Below are positions 17,134-25,452 of a DNA stretch of 64,000 nucleotides, in pieces. The first letter of the stretch is position 1; each line of letters begins with the position of its first letter. The notes beneath the pieces are model-generated. The model saw only the letters and a list, made by a program, of their open reading frames with translations. It was not told the DNA's origin and did not search any database. The DNA comes from Pseudomonadota bacterium (GTDB lineage: Bacteria > Myxococcota_A > Polyangia > Haliangiales > Haliangiaceae), in the NCBI GenBank assembly GCA_022360315.1, contig JAKSDA010000502.1, forward strand, positions 1 through 64,000, given 5' to 3'. A program made the translations under genes and the position numbers.

Positions 17134-18690
17134 TCACAGATTCGGATAGAGTGATTCGATGCGTTCTGCCCGATACACCATGTAGCCGTAGTCTTGTGTT
17201 GCCCCCGGGGGGTCGTTGATCTCGACCTCAAAGACCGTGGCCGGACTCGCGTCGTCCGTGACCTCGACGATACGGCCATGGGTTCCCGCGCTGATGACCT
17301 GAGTCGGATCATCGGTCAGAGACCCCTGGGTGACCAGCACGTTGCCATTGGCCAGTCGGTCGGCATCACCGACGGTGGGTGTAAAAAAATCTTCGCTGCC
17401 GCGGTATTGCCATACCCGGGTGAGCACCATGTTCTCTTCGTCGAGTTCGTAGTGCACGACGCGCGAATAGGGCTCCTGGCCGGCCTCGACCGGACGCCCG
17501 TTGCCATTGTCGTAGAGTAGCAAGGAACCGTCTTGCTGGAACTCGGGGGCGTGGTGGTGATAAGCGAAGTCGGTGTTGCCGCCTGGCATGGCGAAGTCGC
17601 CATCGACGCCGAGCCTCCACACCAGCTGGCCAGTTTCGCGGTCTACCTTGACCAGCCAGTCCTGGTGGCGAAGCGATATGACATAGGCATCGCCGTCCGG
17701 GTGCATGACCACGGCGTTGCCGTGGGTCCAATCTTTTGACCCGGTCACACCGTAAAGTCCATCATAGAAATTGAAGTGGAAATCGGGCTCGATGATGCGC
17801 AGCGGGTCGAGCACATCGAACATATTGACTTGATGGACAATTTCGCCCGAAGCTGAAAACTCGACGATGACGTCACCGACGACCTGGTAGCTCAGGACAG
17901 GATCGCCGGCCTCGTCCTTGTATCCGGAGATGGTTCTCAGGTCGGTCGACAGGGTCAAGAAATTGCCCGAGGGCAGAGCAATGATTTCGTGGTGAAAGCC
18001 ATCAATACCGACGTCGGCAGCGGTTATCGTGTTCACCGTATTTCCCATGGCGTCCATCTCGATGATCTGGCTATGGCCATTCATATAGAGGAAATTGCCA
18101 TTGTCCAGCTGGCTGAGATCTCCTCCGCCCGGTTTGTTCTGATACCAAACCACGTGACCCTCGGCGTCGACCGCGATCATCATTCCCCAGTCGCTGTTGA
18201 GGAGCGGGCCTGCCTTGGGATCGATACGGATCACGCTGAAAATCGTAAATCCCGCCGCGACTTGTAGCGGCATGGCCAGCGAGGCCGTGATGGCGGGAAA
18301 ATCCGCTGGCAGGGCCGCGGACGTCACGGTGAGCGACTCATCCTCGACAGTATTGCCGCCCCGGTCGGTCGCGGTGATGACGAAATTGTATTTGGTCTCG
18401 GAGCGCAGGCCCAATACGGGTATGCTGTGGGACGTCGCCAGCTGTGCAGAGAGCGGTATCTGCCAGGAACTGTGGCCCTCGCCGACCACCTCGACCTCGA
18501 GCTTGGTCGGAACATCGGTTCTGACCTCGATGGTCGCACTGAGTGCGTTGTCTGGGTTGGCCTCGATCGTGGCTGCTGTGACGACGGGTTCGCTGGAATC
18601 GTCGTCACAGCCGAAAAAGGTGGTGCAGACCAATGTCAGGGCAATGAGCGAGATAGAATGGAAAGAATACGAGATTCGTATATTGCTCAT
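17134..18690 (-). CDS. Arylsulfate sulfotransferase-family lipoprotein
   Basis: 518 residues from the ATG at 18690, which starts a lipoprotein signal (ISLIALTLVCTTFFGC, lipobox FFGC). A short domain follows (TIEVRTDVPTKLEVEV) resembling an Ig-like module, then a six-bladed propeller of the arylsulfotransferase family with typical HGNAVVMHPDGDAYVIS, QDWLVKVDRETGQLVWRLG and YHHHAPEFQQDGSLLLYDNG motifs, including His residues suited to form the sulfohistidine intermediate. Such enzymes move sulfate from one aryl sulfate to another phenol without PAPS, in the periplasm or on the envelope. First gene of the minus-strand sulfation/halogenation cluster. Confidence 0.85.
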   Translation of the reverse strand: MSNIRISYSFHSISLIALTLVCTTFFGCDDDSSEPVVTAATIEANPDNALSATIEVRTDVPTKLEVEVVGEGHSSWQIPLSAQLATSHSIPVLGLRSETKYNFVITATDRGGNTVEDESLTVTSAALPADFPAITASLAMPLQVAAGFTIFSVIRIDPKAGPLLNSDWGMMIAVDAEGHVVWYQNKPGGGDLSQLDNGNFLYMNGHSQIIEMDAMGNTVNTITAADVGIDGFHHEIIALPSGNFLTLSTDLRTISGYKDEAGDPVLSYQVVGDVIVEFSASGEIVHQVNMFDVLDPLRIIEPDFHFNFYDGLYGVTGSKDWTHGNAVVMHPDGDAYVISLRHQDWLVKVDRETGQLVWRLGVDGDFAMPGGNTDFAYHHHAPEFQQDGSLLLYDNGNGRPVEAGQEPYSRVVHYELDEENMVLTRVWQYRGSEDFFTPTVGDADRLANGNVLVTQGSLTDDPTQVISAGTHGRIVEVTDDASPATVFEVEINDPPGATQDYGYMVYRAERIESLYPNL

Positions 18691-19187
18691 GGAGCCTAAA
18701 AGCCTTTTGGGTAATTCCGGGTGATCACTATATTTGCAGTGTGTGCAATGGGTTACGGGAGCCATTGCACACCTCGATTGCTCGATCGCAAAATCGATTG
18801 CTGTGACCTGACTGCGATCGAGGCCGGCCGATTGTGCCAATTACCGTGACACAGCCATGGCGAGTGTACCATTGCGCAAATGCAGCGTTTTGTAACGAAG
18901 CGTAGCTGGTATTCGAGTGTCGGATAAAACTGTGATGTGATCGTGGTCGAGGCGCGCTTCGAACTCTTCGATGCGAAAATGGCGCGTACTTTGCGCTACA
19001 AACCGATGACGAGCGGCATCGAGGACTGGTCGCAGCCAGCAGGTGGCTGGAAATATCTGTGGCGTGGCTTGCTGGTCTCGAGGCAAGTGATACAAGAGGG
19101 GAGGCTTTGAGTAGCTCACCGAGGCAGGTATACAAAACGCAACAATGCGGGTCGGTGGGCTCTCATCAGGCCGTGTTAGACTTGCGG
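18691..19187. other. Divergent intergenic region between the sulfotransferase cluster and the two-component system
   Basis: About 500 bases separating the minus-strand cluster from the plus-strand regulator. No convincing gene; open frames here lack recognisable content. A T-rich patch around 18720-18735 lies just upstream of the lipoprotein gene. The divergent arrangement makes it a likely control region for both directions, but no defined operator repeats were identified. Confidence 0.4.
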
Positions 19188-19925
19188 ATGGTGGGAGTTG
19201 AGAGCGCAATCCCCCGGGTATCCGTGCTCGTCGTCGAGGACGATCGCAAGCTGCAGGAGCTACTCAAAGAGTACCTGATCAGCCAATCGTTCGGCGTTGC
19301 CGTGGTCGGTGAGGGCAGGGAGGCGATCGAGTACATCAGCCGAAATCCGCCCGATATCGTAGTACTCGATATCATGCTGCCAGGCGTCGATGGTCTGGAG
19401 GTATGCCGGCGCATCCGGCCGAGCTTTCGGGGCGGGATTGTGATGCTGACGGCCTTGAAGTCCGATATGGACCAGGTAGTGGGATTGGAGATCGGCGCCG
19501 ATGACTACGTCACCAAGCCGGTCGAGCCCCGGGTTCTGGTCGCACGAATCCGCAGCATTCTGCGCCGGTTGCCGCAAAGCCCGACAAACAGGCCAGCGAC
19601 GCCGATCGGGCCCGAGCTGCAGCGCCACTCGGTCGGCCCTCTGCGGGTCGATCGAATGGCCCGCGAGGCCTGGGTCGAGGACAAACCGGTCAAGCTCACC
19701 GGCGTCGAGTTCGAGATCTTGTGGCTACTTTGCGACAACGTCGGCGCGGTTGTGACCCGCGAGGCTCTCTATCAGGAGATCCGGGGCATCCCCTACGATG
19801 GGGTCGATCGCAGTATCGATATCCACGTATCGCGTATTCGTCGCAAGCTCCGCAGTGCGGGACTCGATGCCGACCACATCAAGTCGATCCGCGGCAGCGG
19901 ATACACAGTGGTCATTTCACGATGA
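19188..19925 (+). CDS. OmpR-family response regulator
   Basis: 245 residues from the ATG at 19188 (the frame is open further upstream but without content). Receiver domain with VLVVEDD acidic pair, phosphoacceptor Asp in VVLDIMLPG, a Thr in MLTAL and the conserved Lys in YVTKPVEP. The C-terminal winged-helix DNA-binding domain shows VKLTGVEFEILWLL, VVTREALYQEI, VDRSIDIHVSRIRRKL and SIRGSGYTVV, as in RstA/OmpR regulators. The stop overlaps the kinase start (ATGA). Likely regulates neighbouring genes, possibly the divergent cluster upstream (inference). Confidence 0.93.
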   Translation: MVGVESAIPRVSVLVVEDDRKLQELLKEYLISQSFGVAVVGEGREAIEYISRNPPDIVVLDIMLPGVDGLEVCRRIRPSFRGGIVMLTALKSDMDQVVGLEIGADDYVTKPVEPRVLVARIRSILRRLPQSPTNRPATPIGPELQRHSVGPLRVDRMAREAWVEDKPVKLTGVEFEILWLLCDNVGAVVTREALYQEIRGIPYDGVDRSIDIHVSRIRRKLRSAGLDADHIKSIRGSGYTVVISR

Positions 19926-21274
19926 AACGACTTTATGCAAAGTTTGCCCTGGGCATTCTGATCTCTGTATGCGTTGGTTTTTTGTTGGTATTTTTCGGGA
20001 TCAAACCATTCGTCGACAGACACGTCAACGAGAGTTTTCTCGCCGAGACAGCCGCCAAGGCGACCGGCATCATGGACCAGATGGCGGCTCGACCGGCAGG
20101 AATCAGCGAACAGGAATCTCTGCACAGGATAGCCGACCTGATCGATTATCCTCTCGCATTCGTCCCGGTAGATGACGTGGACGCGGCGCTGCGTCCCCTC
20201 GACGGTTTACCGGGCGTGTATTACGCGGGCGAGCTCGCTGGCATACAGAGTTCCCATGCAGCGATTTACACTCCGGTGGATGGCGATCAGACGTTCTTCG
20301 TGCAGGGGCCAATGCGCCTGCCCTTGCCGCCGCGCGGTGCGCTGATAGCCCTGTGGATGCCGTTGGTCTTCAGCATGGTCATCTCGCTGAGCGGCGCGGC
20401 CATCCTGGTAATTCCGCTTATGCGCCGACTGCGCCGGCTCGACCGCGGAATACGGGCGATCCACGCCAAGAGGTTTAAAACGCAGATCGAAGTCGATTCC
20501 GGCGATGCAGTGGGTCAGCTCGCGGCCAACTTCAACGAGATGGCGGCACGGGTGAGCCGGTTATTCCGAGAGCGTGAGGAGCTCATGCAAGCGGTCTTGC
20601 ACGAACTCGGCACCCCGCTATCCCGGATGCGCCTGCACGTCGAACTGCTGCGACAGAACCCCCCTGACGCGTCTCGAGACCGCCATCTGCGATCCCTGGA
20701 AGACGAGATGTCCGAGCTCGACGAGCTCACCTCGGAGTTGGTCGGCTGGATCGAGGCGAGCGCGCTGCCCGATCAAACGGGACACACCGATGCGCACCGC
20801 GTGATCGAGCAATCGGTGGCCTATTGCCAGGAGCTTTACGATGTCGACGTCGAACTCCACATCGATGGCCAGTCCGACGGCAATGGCATCGGCTGGGTTC
20901 GGGCCGATCAGCGGCTTTTTCAGCGGGCTGTGGACAACATGCTGCGCAATGCCGGGCGATATGCCAAGACACGCATCGTGGTTGCCGCTGGGCGAGTGAA
21001 CAGGGTGCTGCGTCTGGAAATTCGCGACGATGGCCCGGGCGTCCCGGAGGAGCACAGAGAGCGCATTTTCGAGCCATTCACCCGAGTCGAGCCCAGCCGT
21101 TCGCGCGAGCACGGTGGCATTGGTCTCGGCCTGGCGATTGTCAAGCGAATCGTCGAGCGATGCGGCGGCCGGGTCGAGGTCAGCGGTGCGCGTGAAGGAG
21201 GCGCGGCCTTCATCACGACCTGGCACACGGCCCCACCACCGCTATCGCCGAGTGTGAAAATCCAACCCGGATGA
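19922..21274 (+). CDS. Two-component sensor histidine kinase
   Basis: 450 residues. N-terminal membrane helix (ALGILISVCVGFLLVFFG), a periplasmic sensor of ~120 residues, a second helix around residue 145-165 (MPLVFSMVISLSGAAILVI), HAMP linker (RRLRRLDRGIRAIHAKRF), dimerisation domain and HATPase (NMLRNAGRYA N-box, DDGPGVPEEHRERIFEPF, GGIGLGLAIVKRI). The phosphorylated His is in VLHELGTPLSRMRLHVELL; most kinases of this class have Arg where this one has Gly after HEL. Organisation resembles RstB. Translationally coupled to the regulator upstream. Confidence 0.92.
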   Translation: MKRLYAKFALGILISVCVGFLLVFFGIKPFVDRHVNESFLAETAAKATGIMDQMAARPAGISEQESLHRIADLIDYPLAFVPVDDVDAALRPLDGLPGVYYAGELAGIQSSHAAIYTPVDGDQTFFVQGPMRLPLPPRGALIALWMPLVFSMVISLSGAAILVIPLMRRLRRLDRGIRAIHAKRFKTQIEVDSGDAVGQLAANFNEMAARVSRLFREREELMQAVLHELGTPLSRMRLHVELLRQNPPDASRDRHLRSLEDEMSELDELTSELVGWIEASALPDQTGHTDAHRVIEQSVAYCQELYDVDVELHIDGQSDGNGIGWVRADQRLFQRAVDNMLRNAGRYAKTRIVVAAGRVNRVLRLEIRDDGPGVPEEHRERIFEPFTRVEPSRSREHGGIGLGLAIVKRIVERCGGRVEVSGAREGGAAFITTWHTAPPPLSPSVKIQPG

Positions 21275-21283
21275 TTCATTGCT

Positions 21284-21313
21284 CGGGCTGGTGACTGTGG
21301 CTGAACCAGCCCG
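21284..21313. terminator. Hairpin after the two-component operon
   Basis: A perfect 9-base inverted repeat, CGGGCTGGT and ACCAGCCCG, with a 12-base loop starts ten bases after the kinase stop. There is no T-run after it, so it is not a classical intrinsic terminator; it may stabilise the 3' end or act with Rho. Confidence 0.4.
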
Positions 21314-21546
21314 AACATTTCGGCGATCGGCTCGGCAGTGAGAAGTGCGCTGCTATCATCGTTGTCGTGCAGCACCAGACCTTAAACGCCGCGGCTGTGG
21401 TACAGAAATGAATGGAGTTGTCGTCATGTTGCGACTCTGTAATGTCCACGATCGTGGAATCACTCGGTATCGGGCGTCCAAATACTGGACACGCCGCTTG
21501 GTCGAGTAGTATCATGTGGCTTTCATGTCGGTGGCGAGAACTATCC

Positions 21547-22434
21547 ATGCGCAGAGAAAAACTCTTTAGCAAACACGGTTTCTACCCGTTCATTGTCGAG
21601 AGCAATGTCTTATTGCATCGAGAGGCCATCGAGTATGGTAGCCGTGTTGTTGGGCACTTGCTATCGCTGCGTGAGGATGATCGCCCGGTTGCTGTGCTGG
21701 ATCTGGCATGTGGCGGCCAGCCGGTGTCGATCGCGCAAATGATGGGAAATTTTCCAGATACCCGTTTCCATTACACAGGTATCGATATCAACCCTGATCA
21801 GGTTGAGGAGGCGCGATCCGCGTTCCGCTATCCCTTGAATGTCGATAGCGCTCGTATCATCGAGGGTAACGCCTGGGATCCGCGCAATGCAGGGCTAAAA
21901 GGTAGGTACGACCTTATCTTCATGGGCATGAACCTACATCATGGTACTCCCGAGGAAGTCTATTATCTGGTGACCCAACTACAGGAACTGATCAGAGATA
22001 TAGGTGTGTTTATCAGTCACGACTGGTATCGACCGGATGATGAGCCCTATTTGCGCAGGCCGGATCACCACCCGGACAATCCCGCCGAATCATTCCAGTT
22101 GGTGGATCAGGCCACATTGGCGTCGCTCGCGATCCCATCCATCGTCGCCAGCGAGGCCAAAAACTCCGGGGATGACCCACACTGGCGCGTCATATACAGA
22201 AACACTGTGCGCGACACATTAATTGAACGGGGTGGCGAAGTCGAGGGCGCCAAGGCAGGGGAACAGCATATGCGTTTGCGTGATTACCCTATTTCACTTG
22301 AGGAATTGAGAACAATCGTTGAGCGCGTGGGGGTCAAGGCAAAAATTCTGCATTACGGTGACAACGATATCCTCACCAAGTTCACCGCCATGCCGGTGTT
22401 GTCAAGGAGCGCTGCGGTGTTGGCAGCACTCTGA
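21547..22434 (+). CDS. SAM-dependent methyltransferase-like protein
   Basis: 295 residues from the ATG at 21547. The SAM-binding glycine motif is VLDLACGGQPVSIAQM near residue 60, followed by a strand-2 acid in YTGIDINPDQVEEA and the motif-IV-like YDLIFMGMNLHHG, all of the class I Rossmann methyltransferase fold. The C-terminal third (ISLEELRTIVERVGVKAKILHYGDND) looks like the usual terminal strand/helix of small-molecule methyltransferases. Base composition is visibly lower in GC than neighbours, suggesting separate acquisition. It stands alone, convergent with the ThDP enzyme; substrate unknown. Confidence 0.7.
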   Translation: MRREKLFSKHGFYPFIVESNVLLHREAIEYGSRVVGHLLSLREDDRPVAVLDLACGGQPVSIAQMMGNFPDTRFHYTGIDINPDQVEEARSAFRYPLNVDSARIIEGNAWDPRNAGLKGRYDLIFMGMNLHHGTPEEVYYLVTQLQELIRDIGVFISHDWYRPDDEPYLRRPDHHPDNPAESFQLVDQATLASLAIPSIVASEAKNSGDDPHWRVIYRNTVRDTLIERGGEVEGAKAGEQHMRLRDYPISLEELRTIVERVGVKAKILHYGDNDILTKFTAMPVLSRSAAVLAAL

Positions 22435-22550
22435 CGCATGCAGATGCTTTACTACAGGTAAGGCGCGACTCCTACCCCAATTGCACGGGGGCTACAACCG
22501 AGTTCATGGCAGTTGCGCGATCGGATGCAGACCAGCGCGGGGACCGGCTC

Positions 22551-24416
22551 TTAGGACTCACTCACCAGGGACATCCGCTGCAGTGCCTCGTTGCGGCCAC
22601 CGCCCTTCATGCAGACGTCGCGGTCGATACGTATATCGAGGACGGCCGGGATCCGGGCGGCGACGAGTTGCTGAACCAGCTGAGCGTCGATCTCGCCGGG
22701 GTGATTGATGCGGATGCCGGCCATGCCCATGGACCGCGCCCAGCCGGCAAAGTCGATCCAGGGGCTTTCCCATGCCTCTTCACGACCAAAAATCTGCTTG
22801 AAGCCATGATAAACCATGTTGTAGCGGGCGTCGTTGAATACGGCATAGATGATCGGTAAACGCTCGGTGAGAGCGACCAGAAGCTCCATGCCGGCCATCT
22901 GCATGCCACCGTCACCGCAAATGCACACCACCGGACGCTCGGGGCGCGCGATCGCCATGCCGATCGCTGCAGCGATACCAGAACCCATGCTGCCCAAACT
23001 GAGCCCGATGCGAAACCGATCGGGCCCTCGGGCAGTCAGATAGTGCAGCGCAAATAGCATGTGCTGGCCAATGTCGGTGACAAATACAGTGTCATCGGGC
23101 GCGGCACGCTCGATATCGGCAATCGCCCGCGCGGGTGTGATGATGGTGGCGTCGTCATCTGCAAAGCTCGGCACGTCAAATGCCGCGTCCGACCGAACCT
23201 CGGCGATGAGCGAGGGACAACGCTCGTTGCGCAGTCCGCGCGACACAAACTCCTCGTACATCATCTCGGCAAAAACACTCAAATCGGCGACCACCGCGAT
23301 CTCGGCCGGCAGGCCGCGATTGAACACCGTCGGGTCGAGGTCGACGTGAATCAGTTTTCCACCGTCGGCAACATAGGGGGTGGGCCCGACCGAACAGTCG
23401 TCGAGGTCGCTGCCCAAAACCACCGCCACATCAACTCCGCTCGCAGTGTAGTGGCGCGCCCACTGCGAGGCAGCCAGGCCACCGTGCCGGAGCGAGCGCG
23501 GGTGCTCTTCGCTCACTACCCCCTTGGCCTGGGGCGTGGTCACAAAGGGAATATCAATCGCATCGACCAGACGGCGGATGGTCTGGGGATGCTGGCGACA
23601 TCCGTTGCCGAGAACCAAGAGCGGCCGGCGCGCTCGGGCAAGCATCGAACAGGTTTCCTCGACGACTTCCCGCCTCGGCACCGCCCCCACTCGGCGGCTC
23701 ACAACTGGCTCGATCCGGCGATCCGGTGTCCGGGCCCGGCCGCGATCGATGGGGACGACCAGAAGCGCAGGACCGGCGTTCCATGGATCCGTCGCCGCCT
23801 GCAACGCGGCAATGGCCTGAGCAACCGCTGATCCGGGATGATTCATGCGAATGGTCGCCCGAGTCACCGGGGCCAGCATTCGCTCGACTCCGATGCCACT
23901 GGGACCCGAATCCTGTAACAGCTTGGCCCCGCCCCCGGCGACATCCCCGCAGATCACGATCATCGGGACACGTTCGAGATGCGCCGAGGTGATGCCAGTG
24001 ATCGCATTGGTGGCACCAGGACCGGCAGTGACGACCACTGCAGGTACCTTGCCCGAGGCACGGAAATAACCCGCAGCAGCAAATGCGGCCGATGACTCGT
24101 GCCTCGACTCGATGAGACGAGCTCCTTTCACCTGCAATACCGCATCGAATACCGGCGAAATCGGACCCCCGGGAATGCCAAAAAACGTATCCACACCAGC
24201 CTCGACCAGCGCAGTGGCCAGCTGACGCGCAGCTGAATCGCACTCCTCGACTGCCCGGACTTTGAGCGGAAAGTCGATAACCGTGGACCCTCCGGTGTGT
24301 GGCTTCGACAGCGGTGGACGCGTCCGATGCCAGGTAGGACGGGATGGTACACTCCGCGCCTCAGTACGAGTATCTGATCCAAAGAGCGAGGATGAATCTG
24401 CGTATGCCGTGCTCAT
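22551..24416 (-). CDS. Acetolactate-synthase-like ThDP-dependent enzyme
   Basis: 621 residues; start supported by GGAGG seven bases upstream. Three-domain ThDP enzyme: an N-terminal pyrimidine-binding domain with the activating Glu in ESRHESSAAFAAAGY, a central FAD/nucleotide-like domain (RRPLLVLGNG, LGSDLDDCSVG) and the C-terminal diphosphate domain with the GDGG...ND motif (ICGDGGMQMAGMELLVAL, YAVFNDARYNMV). About 45 extra residues precede the core. No dedicated regulatory ilvN-type subunit lies nearby and the sequence differs from housekeeping IlvB, so the true reaction (acetolactate synthase, oxalyl-CoA-decarboxylase-like, or secondary-metabolism C-C ligase) is uncertain. Confidence 0.8.
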   Translation of the reverse strand: MSTAYADSSSLFGSDTRTEARSVPSRPTWHRTRPPLSKPHTGGSTVIDFPLKVRAVEECDSAARQLATALVEAGVDTFFGIPGGPISPVFDAVLQVKGARLIESRHESSAAFAAAGYFRASGKVPAVVVTAGPGATNAITGITSAHLERVPMIVICGDVAGGGAKLLQDSGPSGIGVERMLAPVTRATIRMNHPGSAVAQAIAALQAATDPWNAGPALLVVPIDRGRARTPDRRIEPVVSRRVGAVPRREVVEETCSMLARARRPLLVLGNGCRQHPQTIRRLVDAIDIPFVTTPQAKGVVSEEHPRSLRHGGLAASQWARHYTASGVDVAVVLGSDLDDCSVGPTPYVADGGKLIHVDLDPTVFNRGLPAEIAVVADLSVFAEMMYEEFVSRGLRNERCPSLIAEVRSDAAFDVPSFADDDATIITPARAIADIERAAPDDTVFVTDIGQHMLFALHYLTARGPDRFRIGLSLGSMGSGIAAAIGMAIARPERPVVCICGDGGMQMAGMELLVALTERLPIIYAVFNDARYNMVYHGFKQIFGREEAWESPWIDFAGWARSMGMAGIRINHPGEIDAQLVQQLVAARIPAVLDIRIDRDVCMKGGGRNEALQRMSLVSES

Positions 24417-24966
24417 GACAGCCTCCGTATTGATTTGTATGCCCCTGTTTTACAAACTGGCTCTGCCCTAGCCATCCAGTAACATCGGAACTTTGAAATC
24501 CCACTAAAGCCACATATCAGTAATTTTTCGATGAAATCTGCTAATTTGCTGAATAGAAACGAAAAAAAATAGTTATTTCGGTAACAATATTTTTTCCGCG
24601 TATAATTGAGAATGTTATTTTGCACCTGGGCTGTTCGGCTTCGAATTGATTGCCGAGCATGTGGGCAGAGAGACTCGGAGTCCCGCGTAGAGATGCGGCA
24701 CTCGCGATCCCCGGCAAGTGTCGTGTAGGGAGTAATGCGGTACTAAGAGCCGGTCCAAAAACTCTCCGCGTCGCCAGAGCGCCGATCCATCACCGCCAGC
24801 GGGCTTGCTCGTCGGTCAAATACACCCAGTATTCTCCACTCCTCGCCCACCCACTGGCGGCGTGCCTCGTCGCTCTGGCTCGGTCCGAGGACCGGCTCTA
24901 CACAGAAACGCGTTGATTGTGGATCAAACAGGGCGTTTCTATTGCGAGGCCAACGGCCGAGCCGGC
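24417..24966. other. AT-rich intergenic region
   Basis: About 550 bases with no supported gene. The part from roughly 24480 to 24640 is strikingly AT-rich for this window and may hold the promoter of the ThDP enzyme gene; short open frames across it have no recognisable content. The remainder returns to host-like composition without a gene. Confidence 0.4.
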
Positions 24967-25452
24967 TTACCGGCTTTTGTCGACGAGCTCTTGAAGGCGG
25001 TCGAATTCTTCTCTCTGGCGCTCGAGAGCTTGCCGCAGCCGACGCTGTGAGAGCTCTTCGCGCAGGTAGGCTGCCCGTTCGCGACCGGCCTGGCTCACCG
25101 ACGCCTGGGCGACGATTCGAGCGGCCGTGCACATGACTTCACTGGCGATGTCGATGACCAGTATCTCGTGATCGGGATTGCGAAAGGCCCGCTTGCAGGC
25201 GAGAAGCAGACGCTGGCACACAGCGGCGGCGTTGGCCAGAACCATTTCCGCGCGTTCGCCCCAGGCCAGCCGGCGAGAGATGGCCTCGTGCAGAGCCATG
25301 TCGAGACCGGGATTGGTGTCTTCGCGCGCTGCAATGGTGCTGACGATGGCGTCGAAGATCTCAGCTCCGGGCGGATCTGTGTCACCCACATCGGCGATGG
25401 CCAGCACTTCGTCGCGCAGAACCAGCACGCGATCGGCGAGATTCGAGCTCAT
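24967..25452 (-). CDS. Small helical protein of the PP2C operon
   Basis: 161 residues, function not recognised. Predicted largely alpha-helical and charged, with a C-terminal coiled-coil-like stretch (LREELSQRRLRQALERQREE). No membrane segment or signal. It overlaps the upstream PP2C gene by four bases, so it is translated as the last member of a three-gene signalling unit and may be a partner or target of the phosphatase (inference). Confidence 0.65.
   Translation of the reverse strand: MSSNLADRVLVLRDEVLAIADVGDTDPPGAEIFDAIVSTIAAREDTNPGLDMALHEAISRRLAWGERAEMVLANAAAVCQRLLLACKRAFRNPDHEILVIDIASEVMCTAARIVAQASVSQAGRERAAYLREELSQRRLRQALERQREEFDRLQELVDKSR

Noticed and set aside
24413..24625. 70-codon frame in the AT-rich gap
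   Set aside because: Overlaps the ThDP gene start and has random-looking Tyr/Phe/Lys-rich sequence as expected from AT-rich DNA.
24743..25132. 129-codon minus-strand frame
   Set aside because: Arg/Pro/Ser-rich without motifs, and partly over the helical protein gene of the PP2C operon.
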